Under the pieces are notes generated by a model. It was not told the origin of the DNA and made no database searches. It saw nothing but the letters and a program-made list of their open reading frames with translations. Shown here piece by piece: positions 7,175-14,023 of a stretch of 14,023 nucleotides of DNA. The DNA is from Gammaproteobacteria bacterium. GTDB lineage: Bacteria > Pseudomonadota > Gammaproteobacteria > UBA9214. The position numbers and the translations under genes were made by a program. Each line of letters opens with the position of its first letter. Position 1 is the stretch's first letter. Location: contig JAOTTU010000045.1 in NCBI GenBank assembly GCA_029864225.1, positions 1-14,023 of the forward strand, given 5' to 3'.

Positions 7175-8448
7175 ATCGCCGGCCTTCCTGTCACTGGGCC
7201 GCACAAATCCCGGATTGTGTTGTTTCCCGGCAGGTAATCCCTTCCTTGTGTGAAGTGGCCTGGCGGCGTTCGCTAGCACTGTTGCTGGTGCTGCTGCTTT
7301 TGACGAGCTTCCTGGTCGCTACCGATGTATTGGCCGATACCGGTCAGGCCGCGGAACAGGCCGCGCGTCTCAAGCAGCTGCGCGCTCGCATCGACAAACT
7401 CAAGGACCAGCTGGGCTCGATCCGCGGCCAGCAGAGCAGGCTGCATAAACAACTGGAACATGCGGAGAAAGAGATCGGTGTGGTAGGCGCCGAGGTGCGC
7501 CGGCTGAACCGGGAGGCGCAGGCATCAGAGAAAAAGCTCAAGGCACTGGATACCCAACGCCGACAGCAACAGGACGCGCTGCAGCAGATGCGCAGCATGC
7601 TGGCACGTGACATGCGCTCCGCCTACGCCATGGGCAGGCAGGCGCAGGTGAAGCTGTTGCTTAACCAGCGGGATCCGGCCACGATTGGCCGCATGATGAC
7701 CTATCACGGTTATTTCAGCCGGGCACGCAGCGAGCGCATGCAATCGATTCGTGGCGTGCTGGACGAACTGGTGAGCATAGAACAAGCGGTCCTGGCAGAA
7801 AAATCCAGGCTTGAAGTGCTGCACGAGCAACAGCGCGACAAGGCGCAACTACTTGCACAGCAGCAGACAGACCGGCACAAGGTACTGGCAAGCTTGCAGG
7901 ACGACCTGCAGCAAAAGACCGGCGAGCTCAGTACGCTCGAGCAGGACGAGCAGCGGCTGCAGTCGCTGGTGCAGTCGCTGCAGCAGGCCCTGAGGGATAT
8001 CCCGGCGGCGGCGGGGCAGTATAAATCGCTGCGTGCGCTCAAGGGCAAGCTGGCCTGGCCGGTTGCCGGCCGTATCAGCATGCGTTTCGGCGAAACGCAT
8101 GCCGCGGGCAAGCTCAAGTCACGCGGGGTGTTGATCAGGGCGCGTACCGACACGGATGTGCATGCGATAGCCAAGGGGCGTGTTGCTTTTGGCGACTGGC
8201 TGCGCGGCTTCGGTCTGCTGCTGATCCTCGATCATGGCGACGGCTATATGTCGCTCTACGGGCATAACCGCAGTCTTTTCAAGGAGGTCGGTGAGTGGGT
8301 CGAGGCAGGCGAGGTGGTTGCCGCGGTCGGTAACAGCGGAGGCCAGGCGCAGTCGGCGCTGTATCTCGAGCTGCGCAAGGACGGCCGGCCGTTCAACCCC
8401 GCGCCGTGGTTTGCCGGCAAGCCCAGGGAACAATACGCCAGCCGTTGA
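7171..8448 (+). CDS. envC: EnvC-like murein hydrolase activator (degenerate LytM/M23 domain)
   Basis: EnvC proteins are periplasmic activators of the amidases AmiA and AmiB that split septal peptidoglycan. From the TTG at 7171 the product is 425 aa: a hydrophobic signal segment (about 34-50) ending in VLADTG, a long Gln/Arg/Lys-rich coiled coil (about 57-275), then a LytM domain from about 291 (KGKLAWPVAGRIS) to the end. The LytM domain keeps the fold motifs (HAIAKGRVAFGDWL, DHGDGYMSLYGHN, LYLELRKDGRPFNPAPW). It lacks the first zinc-ligand motif (SRGVLI where active enzymes have HxGxD) and has YGHN in place of HxH, so it should be a non-catalytic activator like EnvC. The start is uncertain: TTG 7171 gives a 4-bp overlap with gpmI but an unusually long 30-residue leader before the signal segment; TTG 7246 and GTG 7255 fit a normal signal peptide better. 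Confidence 0.9.
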   Translation: MNRRPSCHWAAQIPDCVVSRQVIPSLCEVAWRRSLALLLVLLLLTSFLVATDVLADTGQAAEQAARLKQLRARIDKLKDQLGSIRGQQSRLHKQLEHAEKEIGVVGAEVRRLNREAQASEKKLKALDTQRRQQQDALQQMRSMLARDMRSAYAMGRQAQVKLLLNQRDPATIGRMMTYHGYFSRARSERMQSIRGVLDELVSIEQAVLAEKSRLEVLHEQQRDKAQLLAQQQTDRHKVLASLQDDLQQKTGELSTLEQDEQRLQSLVQSLQQALRDIPAAAGQYKSLRALKGKLAWPVAGRISMRFGETHAAGKLKSRGVLIRARTDTDVHAIAKGRVAFGDWLRGFGLLLILDHGDGYMSLYGHNRSLFKEVGEWVEAGEVVAAVGNSGGQAQSALYLELRKDGRPFNPAPWFAGKPREQYASR

Positions 8449-8594
8449 AGGAATCTTCGTATTGCGCCACTGTCTGAGGGCTATGGGGCCGGGAATTCTC
8501 ACAGATTTCAAAAGCTTTTTCCTGGAACGCCGATACCGCTCTTACTGACCCTGTGATATTGTCATAATTATCGACAACTCGTGGCGCCCCGGCC

Positions 8595-8620
8595 GTGCTT
8601 GCACGCCTGCCCGCAAGCAC
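8595..8620 (+). other. Perfect 8-bp hairpin in the ctpA leader
   Basis: GTGCTTGC (8595-8602) is repeated in inverted form as GCAAGCAC (8613-8620) around a 10-base loop. It ends eight bases before the purine-rich ribosome binding site of ctpA. No run of T follows, so it is not a standard intrinsic terminator. It could affect translation or mRNA stability, or be chance. The rest of the 8449-8640 gap holds an AT-rich patch with CATAAT (8563-8568), a possible -10 box without a convincing -35. Confidence 0.5.
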
Positions 8621-8640
8621 CCCGAATGGAAAAAGATCAT

Positions 8641-9960
8641 ATGAAAGTAAAGACCCAGAATTATCTGCTGTTAGTAACCGGACTGGTGCTGGGGGTACTG
8701 GTATCCATCGGGCATGGTGTATTCGCCGAGCGCGAAACGGCCGCGGCCATCCTGCCGGTGGAAGAGCTGCGTACCTTCAGTGATGTATTCGGTCGCATCA
8801 AGAATGACTATGTCGAATCGGTCGAGGACAAGGAGCTGCTGGAAAACGCCATCCGCGGCATGCTCTCGGGCCTGGACCCGCACTCGGCCTATCTCGACAC
8901 CGAACAGTTCAAGGAACTCCAGGTCGGTACCACCGGCCAGTTCGGCGGACTGGGCATCGAGGTTGGCATGGAAAACGGCTTCGTCAAGGTAATCGCACCG
9001 ATCGATGACACGCCGGCCCAGCGTGCCGGCGTCAAGGCGGGTGATCTCATCATCCGGCTGGACGATACACCGGTGAAGGGCATGAGCCTGAACGATGCGG
9101 TGAAGGTCATGCGTGGCAAGCCCGGCACCGACATCGTGCTGACCATCGTACGCGAAGGCCTGGACAAGCCGCTGCAGATCACCATCACGCGCGACATCAT
9201 CAAGGTCAGGAGCGTCAAGAGCCGGTCCCTGGAACCGGGCTACGGCTACCTGCGCATTTCACAGTTCCAGTCCAAGACGGCGGACTACCTTGTCGATGCG
9301 ATCGCCAAGCTGAAGAAAGAGAATGGCGGCAAGCTCACTGGCCTGGTGCTGGACCTCAGGAACAATCCGGGTGGCGTGTTGAACGGTGCGGTCGCCGTGT
9401 CCGACGCCTTTCTGACCAAGGGTCTGATCGTCTATACCGAGGGCCGCATCGCCGATTCCAGCCTGCGTTTCAACGCGACGCCGGATGACGTGGTGGGTGG
9501 TGCGCCGATGGTGGTGCTGGTGAACCAGGGTTCTGCTTCCGCGTCGGAGATCGTGGCCGGTGCACTGCAGGACCACAAACGCGCCATCATCATCGGCACA
9601 CGCACCTTCGGCAAGGGCTCGGTGCAGACCATTTTGCCGCTGAGCGGCGGTACCGCGTTGAAGCTGACGACCGCTCGCTACTACACACCATCCGGGCGCT
9701 CGATCCAGGCGGAAGGCATTGTCCCGGATATCGAGCTGGAAACCCTGCAGTTTGCCGAGGCGGAAAAGAATCTCCAGCCGCTGAAGGAGTCCGACCTGTC
9801 CGGCCACTTGTCGAATGGCAACGGCACGCGTCTCGACGAAGGCGAGGATGGAAAGGACGCAGCGGAGACCAAAAAGGAATCGCTGGCGCAGTCCGACTAC
9901 CAGCTGTATGAGGCGCTGAACCTGCTCAAGGGACTTGCCATCCTGCAGGAACGCATGTAG
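8641..9960 (+). CDS. ctpA: Carboxyl-terminal processing protease (S41A peptidase, CtpA/Prc type)
   Basis: A periplasmic serine protease that trims or degrades proteins from their C-termini; the cell-wall hydrolase context suggests envelope substrates, but this is inference. The 439-aa product has an N-terminal signal or anchor segment (about 9-27), an N-terminal helical region, a PDZ domain (about 95-180, with FGGLGIEVG and APIDDTPAQRAGVKAGDLII), and the protease core. The catalytic dyad is S300 in GSASASE and K325 in TFGKGSVQ, with Q329; the 25- and 4-residue spacings are those I recall for Bacillus CtpB (S309, K334, Q338). A Glu/Lys/Asp-rich C-terminal tail follows. The ATG at 8641 is chosen because GGAAAAAG lies just upstream; a GTG at 8581 and an ATG at 8626 are in frame but add unconserved residues. 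The stop TAG shares one base with the yibQ GTG start. Confidence 0.94.
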   Translation: MKVKTQNYLLLVTGLVLGVLVSIGHGVFAERETAAAILPVEELRTFSDVFGRIKNDYVESVEDKELLENAIRGMLSGLDPHSAYLDTEQFKELQVGTTGQFGGLGIEVGMENGFVKVIAPIDDTPAQRAGVKAGDLIIRLDDTPVKGMSLNDAVKVMRGKPGTDIVLTIVREGLDKPLQITITRDIIKVRSVKSRSLEPGYGYLRISQFQSKTADYLVDAIAKLKKENGGKLTGLVLDLRNNPGGVLNGAVAVSDAFLTKGLIVYTEGRIADSSLRFNATPDDVVGGAPMVVLVNQGSASASEIVAGALQDHKRAIIIGTRTFGKGSVQTILPLSGGTALKLTTARYYTPSGRSIQAEGIVPDIELETLQFAEAEKNLQPLKESDLSGHLSNGNGTRLDEGEDGKDAAETKKESLAQSDYQLYEALNLLKGLAILQERM

Positions 9961-10817
9961 TGATCCCTGGCGCAGCTGGCACACTCGCAGGTCTGGCGCG
10001 CACCTTCTGCTTGCTGACTTGCCTGCTGCTGGCAGGCCTGCCTGCTGCCGGTGCGGCCGGCAGCAATCCCGCAGCGCCCGCCAGGATCGCCTTGATCATC
10101 GATGATCTGGGCAACCAGCTGCACCAGGGCAAGCAGGTCATCGCACTGCCCGGCCCGGTCGCCTGTTCCTTTCTTCCGGATGCACCTCTCACGCGCGAAC
10201 TTGCCCGGCTCGCACATGCCGGGAACAAGGAGGTCATGCTGCACCTGCCGATGCAGGCGGTTGAAAATGCGGTACCGGAACTGGGTGAACTGACGCTGGA
10301 CATGACGCAACAGCAGCTCATAGACACACTGCAGCAGCACCTGGGTGCGGTTCCCAATGTCAGCGGCATCAATAATCACCAGGGCAGTCTGTTGACCCGT
10401 CACCCGGGCCACATGGCGTGGTTGATGCAGGCCATCGTTCGCCACGGATCACTGTTTTTTGTCGACAGCCGCACCACCGCGATGACGGTCGCCTTGCAGA
10501 TGGCGAACGAGTACGGCGTTCCCGGGATCGAGCGCAGCGTGTTCCTGGACAACGTGCGCGACCCCGCAGCCGTGTCAGGTCAGTTCAGGCAGCTGATTGC
10601 TAGCGCGCGCGCTAACGGTAGCGCCCTGGGTATCGGGCATCCCAATCCGGAAACCCTGGCGGTGCTGGCGCATGAACTGCAGCGGCTCGCCGACTATAAT
10701 GTCGAGCTGGTGCCGGTCAGGCGACTGATCGAAATCGATAAGGGGGGTAATGAATTATGGCAAGCGTCCTGGTCCCACTCGCACAAGGTTGCGAAGAACT
10801 CGAAGCCATCACAATAG
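9960..10817 (+). CDS. yibQ: Divergent polysaccharide deacetylase family protein (YibQ-like)
   Basis: The family (Pfam divergent polysaccharide deacetylase, DUF610) has the NodB-like barrel of carbohydrate esterases and is usually encoded beside envC; its substrate is not established. The 285-aa product has a signal peptide (about 10-33), then ARIALIIDDLG with metal-site candidates D48 and D49, HLPMQA, GINNHQGS with N138-N139-H140, FVDSRTT, and a GHPNPETL motif with H227. The start is GTG at 9960, overlapping the ctpA stop by one base, with AGGA about nine bases upstream; this indicates translational coupling. The last 20 codons lie over the start of the yajL gene in another frame. That tail (after LIEIDKGG) is polar and probably not part of the fold. 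Confidence 0.9.
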   Translation: MIPGAAGTLAGLARTFCLLTCLLLAGLPAAGAAGSNPAAPARIALIIDDLGNQLHQGKQVIALPGPVACSFLPDAPLTRELARLAHAGNKEVMLHLPMQAVENAVPELGELTLDMTQQQLIDTLQQHLGAVPNVSGINNHQGSLLTRHPGHMAWLMQAIVRHGSLFFVDSRTTAMTVALQMANEYGVPGIERSVFLDNVRDPAAVSGQFRQLIASARANGSALGIGHPNPETLAVLAHELQRLADYNVELVPVRRLIEIDKGGNELWQASWSHSHKVAKNSKPSQ

Positions 10818-11314
10818 TCGACCTGCTGCGGCGGGCTGGCATCGATGTGGTAACCGCCGGCCTCGATGATCAGCCGGTGCGCGCCTCACGCGGCACGGTG
10901 CTGATTCCCGACATGATCCTGGACCAGGCGCTGGCACAGGAGTACGACATGGTGGTGCTGCCGGGCGGCCTGCCGGGCGCCGATCACCTGGACAGGGACC
11001 CGCGCGTGATCGGGCTGCTCAGGCAGATGGCTGATGCGGGCAAATACACCGCCGCCATTTGTGCGGCACCCAAGGTGCTGGCGCATAGTGGCTTGCTGGA
11101 GGGCAAGCGCGCCACCTGCTATCCCGGGTCCATGGATCCCGACAGTGTCCCGGGCATGGAATACAGTGAAGAGCCGGTCGTTACCGATGGCAAGGTGATC
11201 ACTTCCCGTGGTCCCGGGACGGCCATGGATTTCGCCCTGCAGTTGATCGAGACGCTGGCCGGGGAGCAGATGCGCGCGCAAGTCGAGGCCGGTCTGCAGC
11301 GTCCCGCATTGTAG
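10757..11314 (+). CDS. yajL: DJ-1/PfpI family protein (YajL-like; Parkinsonism-associated DJ-1 type)
   Basis: DJ-1-type proteins are small cytoplasmic dimers with an oxidisable nucleophilic cysteine; chaperone, oxidative-stress and glyoxalase/deglycase roles have been reported, and the last is disputed. The 185-aa product shows the family N-terminus VLVPLAQGCEELEA with conserved E16, the DMVVLPGG strand, the nucleophile elbow AAICAAP with C102, and the C-terminal SRGPGTAMDFAL motif. The ATG at 10757 is well supported by AGGGGGG nine bases upstream and by the family start, so it truly overlaps yibQ by 61 bp. It closes the gpmI run. YajL is the nearest E. coli relative by pattern, but other DJ-1 subfamilies cannot be excluded. 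Confidence 0.92.
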   Translation: MASVLVPLAQGCEELEAITIVDLLRRAGIDVVTAGLDDQPVRASRGTVLIPDMILDQALAQEYDMVVLPGGLPGADHLDRDPRVIGLLRQMADAGKYTAAICAAPKVLAHSGLLEGKRATCYPGSMDPDSVPGMEYSEEPVVTDGKVITSRGPGTAMDFALQLIETLAGEQMRAQVEAGLQRPAL

Positions 11315-11337
11315 GAAGGCCTGAATAACATATCTTT

Positions 11338-11426
11338 CGTCATTCCGGCGAAGGCCGGAACCCAGTAACTACCTGATGACCAATGACTGGATTCCGGGTC
11401 TCCGCTGCGCTCCGCCCGGAATGACG
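11338..11426. repeat. Nested palindromic intergenic repeat (REP/MITE-like)
   Basis: The outer arms CGTCATTCCGG (11338-11348) and CCGGAATGACG (11416-11426) are perfect 11-bp inverted repeats. An inner pair, CCGGAACCCAGT (11355-11366) and ACTGGATTCCGG (11386-11397), matches at 11 of 12 positions. Sequences of this type (GTCATTCCGGCGAAGGCCGGAAxCCAG...) are familiar to me as dispersed repeats in many proteobacterial genomes. It lies between the convergent yajL and ubiB genes and could fold into a strong structured RNA end for either transcript. No transposase is present. Copy number in this genome cannot be seen from one copy. Confidence 0.75.
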
Positions 11427-11456
11427 GCTTGATCAGACTTTCCCTGACTCAATAGT

Positions 11457-11546
11457 ATGCATAACTTCGAGCTTGTCGCCGAGCCCAACGGCCGCGTGCT
11501 GCTTCCTCTGGTCGATGATAGTGTGCACCAGCAGTTGCCGGGCTAG
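11457..11546 (+). other. Short open frame of 29 codons, unknown status
   Basis: An ATG at 11457 opens a 29-codon frame ending in TAG. The peptide starts MHNFELVAEPNGRVLL and ends VHQQLPG, with a composition like real protein rather than GC-shadow sequence. An in-frame TGA at 11445 closes it upstream and there is no Shine-Dalgarno sequence. It may be the remnant of a lost gene, a small gene, or chance. I do not recognise it. The rest of the 11315-11553 gap, apart from the palindromic repeat, shows nothing I can name. Confidence 0.2.
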
Positions 11547-11553
11547 TACCCGT

Positions 11554-13227
11554 TCAGTTCAGGTCCGTATTATCGGACCGGCTGATGAACAGCACCAGCA
11601 CACCCAGGCCACCCAGTAGCCAGCTTAGCAGCGGTGCACCCAGCAGTATGCCCGGCTGCTCGGCATTGAGGCCTGCCAGGCCATACACCACAGCCGCACC
11701 CAGGATCAGGCCGCTAGCGACGATTGCGCCGACGCTGCGGCGGTTGGCGCGGCGTATGTCACGGCGCAGCCTGCCGAGTTCCGGTGAGGTCCACTCGATC
11801 CTCAGTTTTCCAGCGGTGGCCTGTTCCAGGAACTTGTGGCCCAGCAATGGCAATTCCGGCAGGGTCTCGGTCCAGGCGGGAATGCTCTGTTTGATGTTGC
11901 GGATCAGGGCACGGGTGCCAAGCTGTTCGCTCATGGAGCGTTCCAGGAACGGCTTTGCCGTCTGCCACAGGTCGAGGTCGGGATAGAGCTGCCGTCCCAG
12001 GCCCTCGATGTTCAGCAGGGTCTTCTGCAACAGCACAAGCTGCGGCTGGATTTCCATGTTAAAACGCCGGGCCGTCTGGAACAGGCGCAGGAGTACGTTA
12101 CCGAAAGAGATTTCCTTCAGCGGTTTCTCGAAGATCGGCTCACAGACGGTGCGTATCGCCGATTCGAATTCATCCACGCGCGTGCCGCTCGGCACCCATT
12201 CCGATTCGACGTGCAGTTCCGCCACGCGTCGGTAATCACGCCGGAAAAAGGCCAGGAAGTTTTCCGCCAGATAGCGCTGGTCGACCGGATTCAGGGTGCC
12301 CATGATGCCGAAATCAACTGCCATGTAGCAGCCGCCGGGCGACACGAACAGGTTGCCGGGGTGCATGTCGGCATGAAAGAAGTTGTGTTCGAAGACCTGG
12401 GTGAAGAAGATTTCCACGCCCCGGGCGGCCAACTGCTTGAGGTCAACGCTGTGCTTGCGCAGTGTGTCGATGTCGCTGATGGGAATACCGAAGATGCGCT
12501 CCATCACCATGACTTCGGGCCGGCAATAGGGCCAGTAGATCTCGGGCACGTAGAGCTGGTTCGAGTTGCTGAAATTGCGCCGCAGCTGGGAGGCATTGGC
12601 GGCTTCACGCAGCAGGTCGAGTTCGTCGTACAGGGTCTTTTCGAATTCGCACACTACCTCGCGCGGGCGCAGGCGGCGCCCGTCCTTCCAGTAGCGCTCT
12701 GCCATGCGGGCGACCGTGTGCAGCAGGCTGACATCGCGGGCAATGTGCTGGCGGACGTTGGGGCGCAGGACCTTGATGACTACATCGGTACCGTCGTGCA
12801 GGCGAGCGGTATGCACCTGGGCAATCGAGGCGGATGCCAGCGGTGTTTCATCGAAGGCCTGGAAGACCTGTTCCACTGGCTGGCCATAAGCCTTCTCGAT
12901 CTGTGCCTTGGCACGCTGACCCGGGAATGGGGGCACACGGTCCTGCAGGCGTGCCAGCTCGATCGCGATGTCGTCGGGCAGCAGGTCCTGGCGCGTCGAC
13001 AGTATCTGGCCGAATTTGACGTATATCGGGCCGAGGTCTTCCAGCGCCTTGCGGATGCGCACGGCGCGCGGTTCGCGTTTGCGCGGCAGCCAGTTCCAGG
13101 GCGCGAGGTAATAGATGAAGCGAAACGGCCTTAACAGGTGGGTCGCGAGGATGACCTCATCGAGGCCGTGTCGCACCAGGACGAAGTTGATGTGTGCCAG
13201 CCGGATGATCTGCGCCGGCCGTATCAT
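11554..13227 (-). CDS. ubiB: UbiB, ubiquinone biosynthesis ADCK/ABC1-family atypical kinase
   Basis: UbiB is an inner-membrane, kinase-like ATPase needed for coenzyme Q synthesis and for the function of the Ubi protein complex. The 557-aa product has the family's special motifs: KFGQ (71-74) in YVKFGQILSTRQDLLP, the alanine-rich loop ASASIAQVH (131-139) replacing the kinase glycine loop, ATP-site K152 in VVIKVLRP, HADMHPGN with D287 and N292, and DFG at 305-307. Two C-terminal transmembrane helices (about 499-520 and 527-548) anchor it. The length is near E. coli UbiB (546 aa). The ATG at 13227 overlaps the ubiJ TGA (ATGA), implying coupled translation. It converges on the yajL run across the palindromic repeat gap. 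Confidence 0.95.
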   Translation of the reverse strand: MIRPAQIIRLAHINFVLVRHGLDEVILATHLLRPFRFIYYLAPWNWLPRKREPRAVRIRKALEDLGPIYVKFGQILSTRQDLLPDDIAIELARLQDRVPPFPGQRAKAQIEKAYGQPVEQVFQAFDETPLASASIAQVHTARLHDGTDVVIKVLRPNVRQHIARDVSLLHTVARMAERYWKDGRRLRPREVVCEFEKTLYDELDLLREAANASQLRRNFSNSNQLYVPEIYWPYCRPEVMVMERIFGIPISDIDTLRKHSVDLKQLAARGVEIFFTQVFEHNFFHADMHPGNLFVSPGGCYMAVDFGIMGTLNPVDQRYLAENFLAFFRRDYRRVAELHVESEWVPSGTRVDEFESAIRTVCEPIFEKPLKEISFGNVLLRLFQTARRFNMEIQPQLVLLQKTLLNIEGLGRQLYPDLDLWQTAKPFLERSMSEQLGTRALIRNIKQSIPAWTETLPELPLLGHKFLEQATAGKLRIEWTSPELGRLRRDIRRANRRSVGAIVASGLILGAAVVYGLAGLNAEQPGILLGAPLLSWLLGGLGVLVLFISRSDNTDLN

Positions 13228-13865
13228 GCCTCACCGCCCGTAGCGGACTTCGCCGGCAGTGCCGTCTGCAGGCGCGCCAGGCGTGCCGTGAGTCGGTCCA
13301 TGGTCATACCGAGCCGGCTGACGTCATCGATGAAGTTCTCGATCTCGATCCGGGCCGGTAACACGCGCAGCTCCTCCTGCAGGTATTCGGACAGGTCCCG
13401 CATCAGCGTACTGCGGCCATGCGCCAGCAGTGAGCCGGTCTTGCGCGCGACGTTGCCGAGCGGGTGAGCCACGACATCGCCGGTCAGCCGGGACAGCTGT
13501 TCCTCCCAGTCGATATCCATTTCATCCAGAACGGCCTTGAATGCCTGGCCGGTCTCGACATCACCGGTAATCTCCACGGCTCCGGAAAACAGCGTGCCCG
13601 TAGCATTGCCGCCCATACCGAGCCGTACCATGCCCAGCGGGGTGCCCTGCAGCACGGTGTCCGCGGTCTGGCCGGTATCATTCAGCAGGGTGATGCCATT
13701 GCGGCCCGTCCTCAGAAGAATCCTCAGGTCGAGGCCGTCGATTTGCAGCGCGATCAACCGGCCCTCGAGTGCCGCCAGGCGCTTGCGGACGGCCGGATCC
13801 AGGTCGAGGTAGCGATTGAGGGCCATCTCCAGGCCGGTGGCCACACTGGCGGGCAGCTGCATCAT
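13224..13865 (-). CDS. ubiJ: UbiJ, ubiquinone biosynthesis accessory factor (SCP2 domain)
   Basis: UbiJ binds lipid ubiquinone intermediates in the soluble Ubi complex together with UbiK. The 213-aa product has an N-terminal helix, an SCP2 sterol-carrier-like domain (about 20-115, including LEGRLIALQIDGLDLRI, ADTVLQGTPLGMVRL and SGAVEITGDVETGQAF), and a C-terminal helical tail (IENFIDDVSRLGMTMDRL) suited to coiled-coil pairing. E. coli UbiJ is 201 aa and is likewise directly upstream of ubiB, which decides the call. Two adjacent ATGs (13865 and 13862) exist; the first has GGGG close upstream and overlaps the stop of the upstream gene. In E. coli ubiE comes next upstream; here an RDD protein does. 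Confidence 0.9.
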   Translation of the reverse strand: MMQLPASVATGLEMALNRYLDLDPAVRKRLAALEGRLIALQIDGLDLRILLRTGRNGITLLNDTGQTADTVLQGTPLGMVRLGMGGNATGTLFSGAVEITGDVETGQAFKAVLDEMDIDWEEQLSRLTGDVVAHPLGNVARKTGSLLAHGRSTLMRDLSEYLQEELRVLPARIEIENFIDDVSRLGMTMDRLTARLARLQTALPAKSATGGEA

Positions 13866-14023
13866 GAGCCCCGTGCCAGATCCTGCAGTGGCCAGAGCGC
13901 GTAGTCCTCGCGGATCACCAGTGTCCCGGCCAGTTTGTCATGCAGGCCCTGCTTGTGTTTGTCCCAGCCGATCCACAGCAGCCCGAGCAACAGCGGCAGG
14001 GCTGACAGCGGCAGGCAGGCGGT
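13862..14023 (-). CDS. RDD-family membrane protein, C-terminal part only (cut by window edge)
   Basis: Reading the minus strand from the window end gives 53 codons in frame and a TGA at 13864-13862 that overlaps the ubiJ ATG (ATGA). It has a hydrophobic segment (CLPLSALPLLLGLLWIGW) followed by WDKHKQGLHDKLAGTLVIR. The last part matches the hallmark end of the RDD domain (DxxRQxxHDKLAGTxVV). RDD proteins are small multi-pass inner-membrane proteins, mostly uncharacterised; some have been linked to sodium/proton exchange. The N-terminal part, including the Arg-Asp-Asp signature, lies beyond the window. It is probably cotranscribed with ubiJ and ubiB. Confidence 0.8.
   Translation of the reverse strand, partial: TACLPLSALPLLLGLLWIGWDKHKQGLHDKLAGTLVIREDYALWPLQDLARGS

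Noticed and set aside
8510..8520. AAAAGCTTTTT as an intrinsic terminator after envC
   Set aside because: There is no GC-rich stem before the T run; the palindrome itself is only AT pairs with no room for a loop.
11836..13134. A 432-codon open frame on the plus strand within ubiB
   Set aside because: It is antisense to the UbiB kinase motifs and its sequence follows their complement. No family features or ribosome binding site.
1..14023. CRISPR array, tRNA/rRNA genes, prophage, defence system or transposase
   Set aside because: No regularly spaced repeats, no tRNA-like cloverleaf or rRNA sequence, and no gene of those families. All recognisable genes are core chromosomal types.

Overview
The window is about 14 kb of GC-rich chromosomal DNA (roughly 60% GC by eye) from a gammaproteobacterium. 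The support for this is protein similarity, as I recall it, to Escherichia coli NtrC, TrmL, GpsA, SecB, YibN, GpmI, EnvC, YibQ, YajL, UbiJ and UbiB, together with the conserved neighbourhood yibN/secB/gpsA/trmL beside gpmI/envC/yibQ. It is not an enteric: the dihydroorotate dehydrogenase is class 1B, grxC is missing between yibN and secB, ctpA sits between envC and yibQ, and an ArsR-type regulator heads the secB cluster. A Chromatiales-like sulfur-oxidising lineage would fit, but that is inference. I see no phage, plasmid, CRISPR or tRNA/rRNA signal.

Layout. (1) 7-1419 (+): ntrC, intact in frame from end to end except for one in-frame TAA at 787-789. (2) 1456-2436 (-): class 1B pyrD, divergent from trmL (2463-2915, +). 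(3) 2912-5351 (-): a cluster on the minus strand, in transcription order an ArsR-family dithiol regulator, a membrane rhodanese (YibN-like), secB and gpsA. The gpsA stop overlaps the trmL stop convergently. (4) 5376-5548: the divergent control region between arsR and gpmI, AT-rich, with a TATAAT box and a 13-bp palindrome. (5) 5549-11314 (+): gpmI, envC-like, ctpA, yibQ and a yajL/DJ-1 gene, a tightly packed or overlapping run apart from a 192-bp gap before ctpA. (6) 11315-11553: a gene-free gap holding an 89-bp nested palindromic repeat and a 29-codon open frame of unknown status. (7) 11554-14023 (-): ubiB, ubiJ and the C-terminal end of an RDD-family membrane protein, joined by two ATGA overlaps.

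How the genes work together. Most are housekeeping: nitrogen control (ntrC), pyrimidine synthesis (pyrD), tRNA wobble methylation (trmL), phospholipid precursor synthesis (gpsA), export chaperoning (secB), glycolysis (gpmI), septal peptidoglycan and periplasmic processing (envC, ctpA, yibQ), protein or carbonyl stress (yajL) and ubiquinone synthesis (ubiJ, ubiB). The most distinctive unit is the ArsR regulator plus membrane rhodanese. The regulator has two cysteines exactly 66 residues apart, as I recall for the persulfide sensors SqrR, BigR and YgaV, which suggests sulfane-sulfur-responsive control reaching into secB and gpsA. The other point needing attention is the nonsense codon in ntrC.
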